The notes under the pieces are model-generated. The model was not told the DNA's origin, did no database searches, and saw only the letters and a list, made by a program, of their open reading frames with translations. Positions 44,166 through 52,655 of a stretch of 64,000 nt of DNA are shown here, piece after piece; within the stretch, counting starts at the first letter, position 1; each line of letters opens with the position of its first letter. Source of the DNA: Roseomonas sp. GTDB taxonomy: Bacteria > Pseudomonadota > Alphaproteobacteria > Acetobacterales > Acetobacteraceae. Both the position numbers and the translations under genes were made by a program. The stretch is from NCBI GenBank assembly GCA_020249435.1, contig JADCFQ010000005.1, forward strand, positions 124,001-188,000, in the 5' to 3' direction.

Positions 44166-44335
44166 CCGCATTCTCCCCGCTTTGAGTTGCGCGCTTTGAT
44201 CATTAGCCGAGGCTGCTTGTCAAGCGAGGCTCTGGCTGGATAAGGCCCTGAAAATGTCAGTATTTTCAATCAATCTGTCGTTGCGACCAGCTCCCGGCGC
44301 TGCCCGTCACCCACGCAATCAGGCCAGGATGCACA

Positions 44336-45463
44336 TCACCTGCGGGTCAGGCTCCCCACCGCCACCAACCCCACGACTACCCCACAAAGCCCCGCCATGG
44401 CCCAAAAAATCCCGGCCCCCAGCGCGGCATAGCCAGGCCCGGACGCCAAGGTCAGCAGCGTCGTCATCGCGCCCACGGCTGCCCCCAGCAGCGTCTGCGC
44501 CGTACCGCCGAGGCTCGCCGGTACGCGTTCCTGCAATAGCCGTATCGCCGCCAGATGCATGGCGCCAAAGGTCAGCGCATGCAGCGCCTGCGCGAAAATC
44601 AGCGGCGGCAGGCTTTCACTGACTGCCATGATCGGCCAGCGGACCAAGCCCGCCCCGGCGGCGAGCAAGATCAAGCCCCGCACGCCAAGCCGCTCCACCA
44701 GGCCGCGCCCCCATAGGAATAGCGCCACCTCGGCTACCACGCCCCAGGCCCAAAGCAGGCCAATCACCCCCGCGCTGAAGCCCAAAGCCTGCCAATGGAT
44801 AGACCCGAAGGCGTAATAGGCCGCATGGCTGCCCTGCATCAGCGCGGCAATCAGCATCAGTCGCCGCAACCAGGGCAGCGCGAGTGCCGCGCTAAACCCG
44901 CTGGCCCCGCCGCGCCCAAAGCCCTCAGCCCGCGGCAGCAGAAAGGCCGCCGCCGCGCCAAGGCCGAGCATGGCGGCAATCAGCCAGGCGGCACTCCCCG
45001 CGCCCAAAATACCCACCAGCGCGCCCGCCAGCACGGCAGCCAGGATATAGCTTGCCGAACCGGCGGCGCGCGCGCGGCCATAATCAAAGCCAGGGGGCTC
45101 CCGCGCGGCGCGCAGCGCCATGGCATCGGCAAGTGCGGTGGTCGGCGCCAGTGCGGCCGCCAGCGCCAAATTCACCAAAAGCAGCGCCCAAAACCCGGCC
45201 GCCACGCCAAACCCAGCCGCGAAGGCCGCCGCCGCGCCGGTGCAGCAAATCAGCACCAGCCGAGGGTCACCCAGCCAATCCGCAACCCGCCCGCCGAGCG
45301 GCCCCGCCAGTAATTTCAGCGCGCTCCCTGCGGCCAAAACCGTGCCCAGATCAGCCGGCGTCAACCCGCGCGAGAGCAATAGCGGCGGCAGAAATGGCAT
45401 CATCACGCCAAAGGCTGCGAATTGCGCGGCATAGATCAGGGCGAAGCGGGTGGCCGGGTTCAT
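44336..45463 (-). CDS. MFS transporter (HcaT / MFS_1-like)
   Basis: Major facilitator, 375 aa from ATG 45463 (a GTG one codon earlier is also open). Twelve hydrophobic helices are plausible. The loop-2 signature reads AGPLGGRVADWLGDPRLVLI, a form of the MFS G-x3-D-x-x-G-R motif. The sequence layout (MFS_1-like, HcaT/LacY-related) suggests a proton-driven importer of a small aromatic acid or sugar; the substrate is unknown. A decayed fragment of a paralogue of this gene lies at 46345-46389. Confidence 0.82.
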   Translation of the reverse strand: MNPATRFALIYAAQFAAFGVMMPFLPPLLLSRGLTPADLGTVLAAGSALKLLAGPLGGRVADWLGDPRLVLICCTGAAAAFAAGFGVAAGFWALLLVNLALAAALAPTTALADAMALRAAREPPGFDYGRARAAGSASYILAAVLAGALVGILGAGSAAWLIAAMLGLGAAAAFLLPRAEGFGRGGASGFSAALALPWLRRLMLIAALMQGSHAAYYAFGSIHWQALGFSAGVIGLLWAWGVVAEVALFLWGRGLVERLGVRGLILLAAGAGLVRWPIMAVSESLPPLIFAQALHALTFGAMHLAAIRLLQERVPASLGGTAQTLLGAAVGAMTTLLTLASGPGYAALGAGIFWAMAGLCGVVVGLVAVGSLTRR

Positions 45464-45498
45464 CACAGGCCCGCCAGCCTGCCCGCTGCCGCCACCAT

Positions 45499-45545
45499 GG
45501 ACAAGCCCGCCGCATCATGCCGCAGGATGGCACTCAATCCACGCT
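45499..45545 (+). pseudogene. Remnant of a helicase-gene start (MDKPAASC...)
   Basis: Reading from ATG 45499 gives MDKPAASCRRMA, matching the helicase start MDKRDASCHGAT at 46404. The nucleotide match covers 45478-45527 against 46385-46434 at roughly 85% by eye. No helicase sequence follows, so this looks like the 5' scrap of a duplicated copy. Confidence 0.65.
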
Positions 45546-45602
45546 CTCAACATATTGTCCTGATAAGGATGCTATTCGGCTCCCAGGGATAAATCGGCAG
45601 CC

Positions 45603-46262
45603 TTAGCTTGGCCGCACCGCCAGGATGCGGATCTCCTGCTCCGGGCGGACAAGGTGCGCGAGGCGCCAGAGCCACCGATAGCCGCCGAAGCCTAGGCCGA
45701 GCCGCCCCGCGAGCTGCGCGCAATAGCGGCCATAGCCGAAGGGTCTGAGCCCGGCCTCACGCACCTCAAGGCCGCAGGCTTGCACCAAATTCGTCATGGT
45801 GTGCACGTTCCAGGCAAAGAGGTGGTAGTTGCGGTCTTCGGGGATCGGCCGGCTGTAGCGACGCGCCCGCTCATAGGGGACAAAGATCAGTGCCCGGCCG
45901 CCGGGCTTGAGCGAGGCGTGGATATCGTGAAGCCCGTCAGCGGGGCTCATCATATGCTCAAGGACATGGTGACAGACGGTGACGTCTGCTCCGCCTGCGA
46001 CCTGATCCAGGCTGTCCAGCACGGTCACGCCGTAACTGCGCGCGACGTTGGAGGCCGCTGGATTGACGTCCCAGCCAAGCTTCGCGGCGCAGGAAAGCTT
46101 TTCGAGGTTAATGCCGCTGCCGACACCGTATTCGAACACCGTGTCGGTCGCGGTGACATCCGGCTGGAGCTTGGCCGCCCGCACCCGGGAAACCAGGTCG
46201 AAGGCCGCCGCGTCCATCGCCAGTTTATCGCGGTAATAGGCCGCGTCGTACTTCTCCAGCAT
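45603..46262 (-). CDS. Class I SAM-dependent methyltransferase
   Basis: A 219-aa methyltransferase of unknown substrate. The SAM site is TVFEYGVGSGINLEKL (residues about 41-56), an acidic ribose residue lies in GWDVNP, and the post-II motif is VTVCHHVLEHMMSPADGLHD with LKPGGRALIFVPYER. Its closest look is to methyltransferases acting on glycans, lipids or quinones, not to rRNA enzymes. The gene lies between two partial repeats of the MFS/helicase junction (45266-45527 and 46345-46434), so it was probably added to an older MFS-helicase neighbourhood. Its base composition looks close to that of its neighbours. Confidence 0.85.
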   Translation of the reverse strand: MLEKYDAAYYRDKLAMDAAAFDLVSRVRAAKLQPDVTATDTVFEYGVGSGINLEKLSCAAKLGWDVNPAASNVARSYGVTVLDSLDQVAGGADVTVCHHVLEHMMSPADGLHDIHASLKPGGRALIFVPYERARRYSRPIPEDRNYHLFAWNVHTMTNLVQACGLEVREAGLRPFGYGRYCAQLAGRLGLGFGGYRWLWRLAHLVRPEQEIRILAVRPS

Positions 46263-46344
46263 GGCGCTTTTCCCGCGTGTGCAAAGACGGCTGGCTAATA
46301 GACGTGGGCTGATGGCGGATCAATCATGTGGCCGGCCCGCTGGT

Positions 46345-46389
46345 TGGATCACCCAGCCAATCCGGCATTGGCCCTCCGAGTGGCCCTGC
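46345..46389 (-). pseudogene. Remnant of an MFS-gene copy
   Basis: Read on the minus strand, these 15 codons give AGPLGGPMPDWLGDP against AGPLGGRVADWLGDP in the intact MFS gene (12 of 15 identical, same orientation). There is no surrounding MFS frame. It abuts the start of the helicase gene, as the intact MFS gene would in an ancestral divergent pair. Confidence 0.7.
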
Positions 46390-46403
46390 CCGTAGCCGCC
46401 ACC

Positions 46404-49283
46404 ATGGACAAGCGCGACGCATCATGCCACGGAGCAACGCGTTTTTCTTTCTTGGACTTTGACCCCCGCATGTTCGAACCCAGGGTTCGCGCCATCCTCG
46501 GCCCGACCAATACCGGCAAGACCCACCTCGCGATTGAGCGGATGCTCGCCCATGCCTCGGGCAGTATCGGCTTTCCGCTCAGGCTGCTGGCGCGTGAAAA
46601 CTATGATCGCATGGTGGCGATGAAGGGTGAGCGCTTCGTCGCCCTGATCACCGGCGAGGAAAAGATCGTGCCGCCTGAGGCGAAATATTTCGCCTGCACG
46701 GTGGAAGCCATGCCGCTGGATCGGCCTGTGGAATTCCTCGCCGTTGATGAAATCCAGCTTTGCGCGGACCCGGATCGTGGGCATGTCTTTACCGATCGGC
46801 TGCTGAATGCGCGCGGCATGGTGGAAACCATGTTCCTGGGTGCGGAGACCATTGCGCCCTTGCTCCGCCGCCTGATCCCGCGCGCCGAGATTGAAACCCG
46901 CGCGCGCCTGTCGCAGCTGAGCTATGCCGGCCCCGCCAAGCTGTCGCGCCTGCCGGCACGTTCCGCGATTGTCGCTTTCAGCGCGCAGGAAGTCTACGCT
47001 ATTGCCGAAGCCGTGCGGCGTCGGCGCGGCGGCTGCGCGGTCGTGATGGGTAGGCTTTCGCCGCGCACCCGCAATGCACAAGTGGCACTCTATCAAAACC
47101 GGGAAGTGGATTTCCTGGTGGCGACAGATGCGATTGGCATGGGCCTCAATATGGATGTGGACCATGTCGCACTTGCCGCGCTGAACAAGTTCGACGGCCA
47201 TCAGCCGCGCGCGCTGACGGCACAGGAAATCGCGCAAATCGCCGGTCGCGCCGGGCGCGGCATGCGTGATGGCACTTTCGGCACCACAGCCGATGCGCCG
47301 GTTCTGGAAGATGTGATCATCACGCAGATCGAAACCCATGCCTTTGAACCGCTGAAGACCCTGGCGTGGCGCAATTCCGATCTGGATTTCTCATCGGTCG
47401 AAACTTTGCTTGATGCGCTTGGCGCACCGGCGCCGCAGCCGGGCCTCGCCAAGGGCCATGATGCGGTGGACCACATCACGCTTTCCATGCTGGTGCGGGA
47501 AGAGGAAATTCGCGGCCTGGCGGATACCGCATCGCGTGTGCGGCTATTGTGGGAAGCCTGCCAGGTGCCGGATTTCCGCAAGCTTGCCGATGATAGCCAC
47601 ACACGGCTTTGTGCGAGGATTTTCACGCATCTGGCGCGCGAAGGCCGCCTGCCGCGCGATTGGGTCGCGTCATCGCTCGCACAGCTTGGCATGGCGGAAG
47701 GTGATCTTGATACGCTGATGGCGCGGCTTTCGGCTATTAGCGTCTGGTCCTATATCGCCGCCCGAGCCGATTGGCTGGATGATGCCGCTGGCTTGCAGGC
47801 CGAAGCGCGGCGCGTTGAAGACATGGTCTCAGACGCCTTGCATGAAAGCCTGACCGCGCGCTTTGTGGACCGCCGCGCGGCGCATCTGATCCGCGCACTT
47901 GATGAAAGCGATGAGGAATTGCTCTCTGCCGTCACGCGCCGCGGCGAAGTGGTGGTGGAAGGCCATCCGGTCGGCCATGTGAGGGGCTTCCTGTTTGAAC
48001 CCGATGGCGCGGCGGTGAAGGAAGAAGAACGCCGCGTGGTGCTGCGTGCCGCGCGCCGCGCGCTGGGCGCTGAAATCCCGCGCCGTGTGACCATGCTGGA
48101 ATCCGCGAAGGATGAGGCATTCGCGCTCACACCGCAGCACGCCGTGACCTGGGCCTATTCCCACGCACCGAACATGCCGGCGGGGCTTGGCGATATTGCG
48201 GAAGTGGCGAAGCTGAAGCCTGGTTCCGAACCCGGCAAGCCGCTGATTGAAGTATTGCCCTCAGAATTTCTCGATGGCGCACAGCGTGAGCGTATTCGTG
48301 CGCGCCTCGCCACCTGGATCGAGGCTTTGGTGAAGCGCGATCTCGGCGCGATTTTCACCGCCGAAGAAAAGGCCAGCGAGGATAATACCCTGCGTGGCCC
48401 GGCCTATCGGCTGCGGGAGGAATTGGGCCTCGCCATGGGGGCAACGGATGGCGATATCCGCCCTGACCTCCGCCAGAAGCTGAAGGGCATCGGTATTCGT
48501 GCCGGGCGCTATGCGCTTTACGTGCCGGAAGCCTTGAAGCCGCGCGCCATGGCGTTGCGCGCGCAGCTTTGGTCGCTGCTACGCGGCATTGAAACGCCGA
48601 AACTGCCCTCGGGCGGTTTGATTGCCGTGGCACCGCCCGCCGATTGGCCGCGCGGCTTTGCCGAAACCATGGGCTGGCTGCCGGCTGGCCCGGTTTTGCT
48701 GCGGCTTGATGTCGCGGAACGCATCGCAGGCGAATTGGGCCATTTGACGCGCAAATCTCCCGCCCTGCTGCCGGGCGATCTGGCGAGCCGGCTTGGGATC
48801 AAGGGCGAAAACCTCGGCCCCGTGCTGGATGCCATGGGCTTCCGCCTGATCCCGGCAGAAACGCTCGATGAGAAAAACTTCGGCCCGCCCGCGCCCGCGC
48901 GCATCGGCCAGCAGCGCGCGCCCCGCTTTGAGCCGCGCCAACACCAAGGCCCGCGCCGGGATGACCGGCGGCAGGATCGCCGAGGGCCTCGGCCCGATCA
49001 GCGCCGGCAGGAAGCCGCGCCAGGTGAAGGTGTGGCGCCCGATCAGGCACCACCCGAACAGCAGCGTCCGGAACGCCGGCCAGATCAACGCCAGGATCGC
49101 CGCCCGAAGCCCGAAGGCGGGCAGCAGCAACAGCAGCAGCGCCAGCATTATGGCAACAAGGGCGGCCATGACCGCCCGCGCGGTCCGCGCCCGCCACGGG
49201 AAGACCGCGTCGCCCTGCCGCCCATGCCGCGCCCCGATAGCCCCTTTGCGGTGCTCGCTGCCCTGAAGCTCAAGAAGGATTGA
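46404..49283 (+). CDS. Suv3-like ATP-dependent RNA/DNA helicase with Arg/Gln/Pro-rich tail
   Basis: A 959-aa superfamily 2 helicase if started at ATG 46404; ATG 46470 (MFEPRVRAILGPTNTGKTHL) is a good alternative, and the frame is open to 46326. Walker A is GPTNTGKT (about residues 33-40), the Walker B region is FLAVDEIQLCADP, and the second helicase lobe ends with IGMGLNMDVDHVALAALNK and QIAGRAGRGMRDGTFG. These match Suv3/mgpS-type helicases. The last about 140 residues are a disordered RNA-binding-like tail (QHQGPRRDDRRQDRRGPR and a Gln tract). The likely role is in RNA turnover. The gene starts a conserved block with S4, ferredoxin and CarD genes. Confidence 0.9.
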   Translation: MDKRDASCHGATRFSFLDFDPRMFEPRVRAILGPTNTGKTHLAIERMLAHASGSIGFPLRLLARENYDRMVAMKGERFVALITGEEKIVPPEAKYFACTVEAMPLDRPVEFLAVDEIQLCADPDRGHVFTDRLLNARGMVETMFLGAETIAPLLRRLIPRAEIETRARLSQLSYAGPAKLSRLPARSAIVAFSAQEVYAIAEAVRRRRGGCAVVMGRLSPRTRNAQVALYQNREVDFLVATDAIGMGLNMDVDHVALAALNKFDGHQPRALTAQEIAQIAGRAGRGMRDGTFGTTADAPVLEDVIITQIETHAFEPLKTLAWRNSDLDFSSVETLLDALGAPAPQPGLAKGHDAVDHITLSMLVREEEIRGLADTASRVRLLWEACQVPDFRKLADDSHTRLCARIFTHLAREGRLPRDWVASSLAQLGMAEGDLDTLMARLSAISVWSYIAARADWLDDAAGLQAEARRVEDMVSDALHESLTARFVDRRAAHLIRALDESDEELLSAVTRRGEVVVEGHPVGHVRGFLFEPDGAAVKEEERRVVLRAARRALGAEIPRRVTMLESAKDEAFALTPQHAVTWAYSHAPNMPAGLGDIAEVAKLKPGSEPGKPLIEVLPSEFLDGAQRERIRARLATWIEALVKRDLGAIFTAEEKASEDNTLRGPAYRLREELGLAMGATDGDIRPDLRQKLKGIGIRAGRYALYVPEALKPRAMALRAQLWSLLRGIETPKLPSGGLIAVAPPADWPRGFAETMGWLPAGPVLLRLDVAERIAGELGHLTRKSPALLPGDLASRLGIKGENLGPVLDAMGFRLIPAETLDEKNFGPPAPARIGQQRAPRFEPRQHQGPRRDDRRQDRRGPRPDQRRQEAAPGEGVAPDQAPPEQQRPERRPDQRQDRRPKPEGGQQQQQQRQHYGNKGGHDRPRGPRPPREDRVALPPMPRPDSPFAVLAALKLKKD

Positions 49284-49293
49284 GTAAGGGGCA

Positions 49294-49584
49294 GTGGCGG
49301 CTGAGGCGGAAGGGCGGGATTACCAGCGGCTGGATGCCTGGCTCTGGTGCGCGCGCTTTCGCAAGACCAGGGCAGAATGCGCGCGGATGGTGGAAAAGGG
49401 CGTGGTGCGCATCAATCGCCTGCCGACCGACAAGCCCCATGCCAAGCTCCGCCCCGGTGATGTGCTGACGCTCTCGGTTGGGCAGGGGGCTTCGGGGCAG
49501 ATCATCCTCTGGCGCGTCTTGGCCCTGGCCGAGCGGCGCGGCCCGGCCACTGAGGCGCAAATGCTTTATGAGGTCCTCGCCTGA
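49294..49584 (+). CDS. S4-domain RNA-binding protein (Hsp15-like)
   Basis: A 96-aa protein starting at GTG 49294, 10 bases after the helicase stop. The S4 domain is complete: QRLDAWLWCARFRKTRAECARMVEKGVVRINR, followed by the PHAKLRPGDVLTL segment. Homologues such as Hsp15 bind free 50S subunits carrying nascent chains. The coupling to a Suv3-like helicase supports a shared RNA or ribosome-related function. The C-terminal basic tail of E. coli Hsp15 is shorter here. Confidence 0.9.
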   Translation: MAAEAEGRDYQRLDAWLWCARFRKTRAECARMVEKGVVRINRLPTDKPHAKLRPGDVLTLSVGQGASGQIILWRVLALAERRGPATEAQMLYEVLA

Positions 49585-49682
49585 ATCTTGACTGCTATGC
49601 GTCAAGCCACCTTGTCTAAAATGTCTGACGCGGCCATTTTGCGCTCGGTTTTGGACAGGCTCAGCACCAGGGAATCGCACCA

Positions 49683-50015
49683 GTGACCTATGTCGTCACC
49701 GAAAATTGCATCAACTGCAAATACATGGATTGCGTGGAGGTCTGTCCGGTGGACTGCTTCTATGTCGGCGAAAACATGCTGGTGATCCACCCGGATGAAT
49801 GCATTGATTGCGGCGTCTGCGAACCGGAATGCCCGGCCGAGGCCATCCTGCCCGATAGCGACGACAAGGCGACCCCCTGGGTGGAGCTGAACCGGGATTA
49901 TGCCCAGCAATGGCCCAATATCACCCGCAAGGGCGAAGCGCCGGCGGATGCGGATGATTGGAAGGGCAAGCCGGACAAGAAGGCGCTGCTCAGCCCCAAC
50001 CCCGGCAAGCCCTGA
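49683..50015 (+). CDS. fdxA: Seven-iron ferredoxin (FdxA type)
   Basis: A 110-aa electron carrier with one [3Fe-4S] and one [4Fe-4S] cluster, starting at GTG 49683. Cysteines 9, 17 and 50 fit the 3Fe site and 21, 40, 43 and 46 the 4Fe site ([17 protein letters not shown] and [12 protein letters not shown]), the spacing of Azotobacter FdI offset by one. The C-terminal extension ([20 protein letters not shown]) is typical of FdxA. A terminator-like hairpin follows at 50067. Confidence 0.96.
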   Translation: MTYVVTENCINCKYMDCVEVCPVDCFYVGENMLVIHPDECIDCGVCEPECPAEAILPDSDDKATPWVELNRDYAQQWPNITRKGEAPADADDWKGKPDKKALLSPNPGKP

Positions 50016-50066
50016 GCGGTTTTGCGCCGATAGGGGGCAAATATCTGGCCGCAATGGTCATGAATC

Positions 50067-50109
50067 CCCGCCCAATGGCCAAGTGGGCGGGTGACCCGAA
50101 GCGTTTTTT
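50067..50109 (+). terminator. Terminator-like hairpin after the ferredoxin gene
   Basis: An 8-bp perfect stem CCCGCCCA / TGGGCGGG (50067-50074, 50084-50091) with a TTTTTT run at 50104-50109. The 12-base gap before the T-run makes it suboptimal. The rest of the 216 bases before carD hold its promoter and a GGGAG ribosome-binding site. Confidence 0.6.
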
Positions 50110-50231
50110 GTGTTAACAAGGATTTTCGTCATTTCCAGCACTGGTTCTGCCCAGCTGTCTGCCGGGGGTGATGCGCTGCATTCTCAACCGGGTCGCGCTG
50201 GCCCGGGTTCTGCTTTGGGAGTCCTGTTTTC

Positions 50232-51743
50232 ATGACACGCAAGCCAGTGTCCAAGGCGTCCGCCAAGGGCCGCGCCAAGCCGACCCGTGCCACGGCCAAG
50301 AAGCCGGCCAGCAAGGCGAAATCGGCGGCGAAGCGGGCCGCTAAGAAATCTTCCGCCAAGGCAAAGGCGACCACGAAGCCCAATAAGAAGGTGGCGCCGA
50401 AACTTGTGAAGAAGCCTGTTGCGAAAAGCGTTGCGAAGCCTGCGGCCAAGCCGGCCGCGAAATCTGCCGCGAAGCCTGTAGCCAAGCCAGCGCCCAAGCC
50501 TGCTGGCAAGGCAGCGCCCAAGCCTGCGAGCAAGCCGGCCGCCAAGCCCGCGCCCAAGCCCGACGCCAAGCCCGCTGTGAAGCCTGCGCCCAAACCGGCG
50601 CCCAAGGCCGCTGCCCCGGCGCCCGCCAAGGCGAAAGCGGCACCCGCCCCCGCCAAGCCCGCGGCGCCCGCCAAGGTTGAAAAGCCCATCGCGAAGCCAG
50701 CTCTGCCGGCCAATGAGGCACCGGCCAAGCCCGCGAAGCCCGTTATGCCCGCTGCTGTTGAAGCGCTGTCCAAGCCTGCCGCCCCGGCGCCTGAGGCCCC
50801 CACTGCCAGCCCAGTGACGGAGGCGGCGCCCGCGCCCGCCAAGCCCGCCCCCAAATTCAAGGCCAAGCCTGCGCCCGCGGTCGAAGCCAAGCCAGAACCG
50901 GCAGCCCCGGCCTCTGGCTTGCAGGAAGCGCCAAGCCCGGCACCCGTGGCGCCAGAGCCCCCGGTCAAGCCCGCGCTGATCCAGGCGCCGGCCGTTGCCA
51001 TGGTCACGCCACCTGCGCCTGCGCCGGCACCGCGCCCGGCGCCGCCCCCCAGTATTTCGCCGCTTTCTCCGCCGCCACCCACCATGCGCCCGAATGTTCA
51101 ATTGGGGATGCGCCCGCCGGGCGGTGGCCCGCCTCGTCCTGGAATGCCGATGTCGTCTTCGCCCAAACCGCCCGCCGCCCCGAAACAGGAATTCAAGACG
51201 GGCGATTATGTCGTCTACCCGACGCATGGCGTCGGCACCGTGCAGGGCATCCGCACGGTGGAGGCTGCCGGCTATTCCCTCCAGGTCATTGAAGTGACCT
51301 TTGAGGAAAACCGGATGAAGTTGAGTGTGCCGGTGAACAAGGCCTCATCTTCGGGGCTCCGCAAGCTTTGCACCACGGAAAGCTTCCAGCCGGCGATGGA
51401 TACGCTGAAGGGCCGCGCGCGCATCAAGCGCACCATGTGGTCCCGCCGCGCCCAGGAATATGAGGCGAAGATCAATTCCGGCGACCCGGTGCAGATTGCC
51501 GAAGTGGTGCGCGACCTGTTTCGCAATGCCGGCCAGCCGGACCAATCCTTCAGCGAACGCCAGATCTATGAATTGGCGCTGGATCGCCTGGCTGCCGAAG
51601 CCGCCGCGATTGACCGTTGTGACAAGGCGACCGCGATTGAAAAGCTGATGGTGGTGCTGCGTTCCGGCGCTGCCGGATCTCGTGATTCTTCCGCCAAGGA
51701 AGCGCCCCCGCCGGCGGTTGAATCCCAGGCGCCGGATCAATAA
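50232..51743 (+). CDS. CarD-family RNA-polymerase-binding regulator with long histone-H1-like N-terminus
   Basis: A 503-aa protein. Residues 1 to about 318 are low complexity: first Lys/Ala/Ser-rich and strongly basic (KKPASKAKSAAKRAAKK), then dozens of KPAAKPAP-type repeats, then Pro-rich with few charges. The CarD domain follows: FKTGDYVVYPTHGVGTVQGI, the RID with IEVTFEENRMKLSVPV, and a helical C-terminal region to about 485 (QIYELALDRLAAEAAAID). CarD stabilises open promoter complexes, notably at rRNA promoters. Ordinary CarD proteins have about 160 residues, so the extension is unusual. It may bind DNA like histone H1. The helicase-S4-ferredoxin-CarD order is conserved in related bacteria. 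Confidence 0.9.
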   Translation: MTRKPVSKASAKGRAKPTRATAKKPASKAKSAAKRAAKKSSAKAKATTKPNKKVAPKLVKKPVAKSVAKPAAKPAAKSAAKPVAKPAPKPAGKAAPKPASKPAAKPAPKPDAKPAVKPAPKPAPKAAAPAPAKAKAAPAPAKPAAPAKVEKPIAKPALPANEAPAKPAKPVMPAAVEALSKPAAPAPEAPTASPVTEAAPAPAKPAPKFKAKPAPAVEAKPEPAAPASGLQEAPSPAPVAPEPPVKPALIQAPAVAMVTPPAPAPAPRPAPPPSISPLSPPPPTMRPNVQLGMRPPGGGPPRPGMPMSSSPKPPAAPKQEFKTGDYVVYPTHGVGTVQGIRTVEAAGYSLQVIEVTFEENRMKLSVPVNKASSSGLRKLCTTESFQPAMDTLKGRARIKRTMWSRRAQEYEAKINSGDPVQIAEVVRDLFRNAGQPDQSFSERQIYELALDRLAAEAAAIDRCDKATAIEKLMVVLRSGAAGSRDSSAKEAPPPAVESQAPDQ

Positions 51744-51797
51744 GGCGCTCTGGACAACCACGGTTCAATGGCATGGCCCGCCCGGACGGGTCAGCCA

Positions 51798-52655
51798 TCA
51801 CAGCATCGCCAAGGGACGCTTCCGCTGTGGTGGGGGAAAGGCTTCGTCCAATTCGGCCAGGTCTTCGGCGCTCAACACAATGTCACACGCCACAGCGTTT
51901 TCCCGCACATGCAGAAGCTTCGCGGCTTTCGGGATGCTCACCACACCAGGTTGGCGGAGCGTCCAGGCAATGGCGATTTGCGCGGGGCTTTTGCCATGCC
52001 GCGCCGCAACGGCAGCCAATGCCGGGTTGCGCAGCATCCGCCCACCCTGGCCCACCGGCGAATAGGCCATCACCGGCATGCTGCGCTTGGCGCAAAAGGG
52101 CAGTAGATCAAACTCCGCGCCACGATGTTCCAGGCTGTACAGCACCTGATCCGTTGCGCAATCCGCCAGCGCCGCGCCCAATTCTTCCAAATCATCCTGA
52201 TCCAGATTGGAAACACCCCAACGCCTGATCTTGCCCGCCGCCCGCAGTGCTTCAAAACCCGCGACGGTTTCCGCGAGTGGCACGGAACCGCGCCAATGCA
52301 GCAGATAGACATCAATGGTTTCAATCCTGAGGCGCTTCAGGCTGCGCTCACACGCCGCCACCACACCGCGGCGCGACGCATTATGAGGATAGACCTTGGA
52401 GACGATGAAAACCTCATCACGGCGCCCGGTGATGGCATCGCCCACCACTTCTTCGGCGCCGCCTTCGCCATACATCTCGGCAGTGTCTATCAGGGACACA
52501 CCAAGATCGAGCCCCGCACGCAGCGCATCGGCTTCCGCCGCGCGTTTCGTGCGATCTTCCCCCATGCCCCAGGTCCCTTGCCCGAGGCGCGGCATGGCGA
52601 AACCAGCCGCCATATCAGGGAATGGTATAACCGCGCGCCTTACCGACGCTGTCAT
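51798..52655 (-). CDS. Aldo/keto reductase
   Basis: NADPH-dependent AKR, 285 aa from ATG 52655; ATG 52613 would avoid a 41-base overlap with the upstream dctP gene and reads TGATATG with its stop. The catalytic tetrad appears complete: Asp in LIDTAEMYGEGGAE (with Tyr four residues on), Lys in VSKVYPHN, and His in LLHWRGSV. The N-terminal PRLGQGTWGMGE is typical. The phosphate-binding end is VSIPKAAKLLHVRENA. Substrate unknown; it probably joins the dctP gene on one transcript. Confidence 0.9.
   Translation of the reverse strand: MTASVRRAVIPFPDMAAGFAMPRLGQGTWGMGEDRTKRAAEADALRAGLDLGVSLIDTAEMYGEGGAEEVVGDAITGRRDEVFIVSKVYPHNASRRGVVAACERSLKRLRIETIDVYLLHWRGSVPLAETVAGFEALRAAGKIRRWGVSNLDQDDLEELGAALADCATDQVLYSLEHRGAEFDLLPFCAKRSMPVMAYSPVGQGGRMLRNPALAAVAARHGKSPAQIAIAWTLRQPGVVSIPKAAKLLHVRENAVACDIVLSAEDLAELDEAFPPPQRKRPLAML

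Noticed and set aside
50280-50720. Dense short repeats suggesting a CRISPR or satellite array
   Set aside because: The repeats are degenerate codons for Lys-Pro-Ala within a coding frame; there are no constant repeats with unique spacers.
50129-51227. Gly/Ala/Arg-rich minus-strand frames of over 300 codons
   Set aside because: They are antisense to the low-complexity KPAAKP part of the CarD gene; the repeat composition keeps stops rare on both strands.
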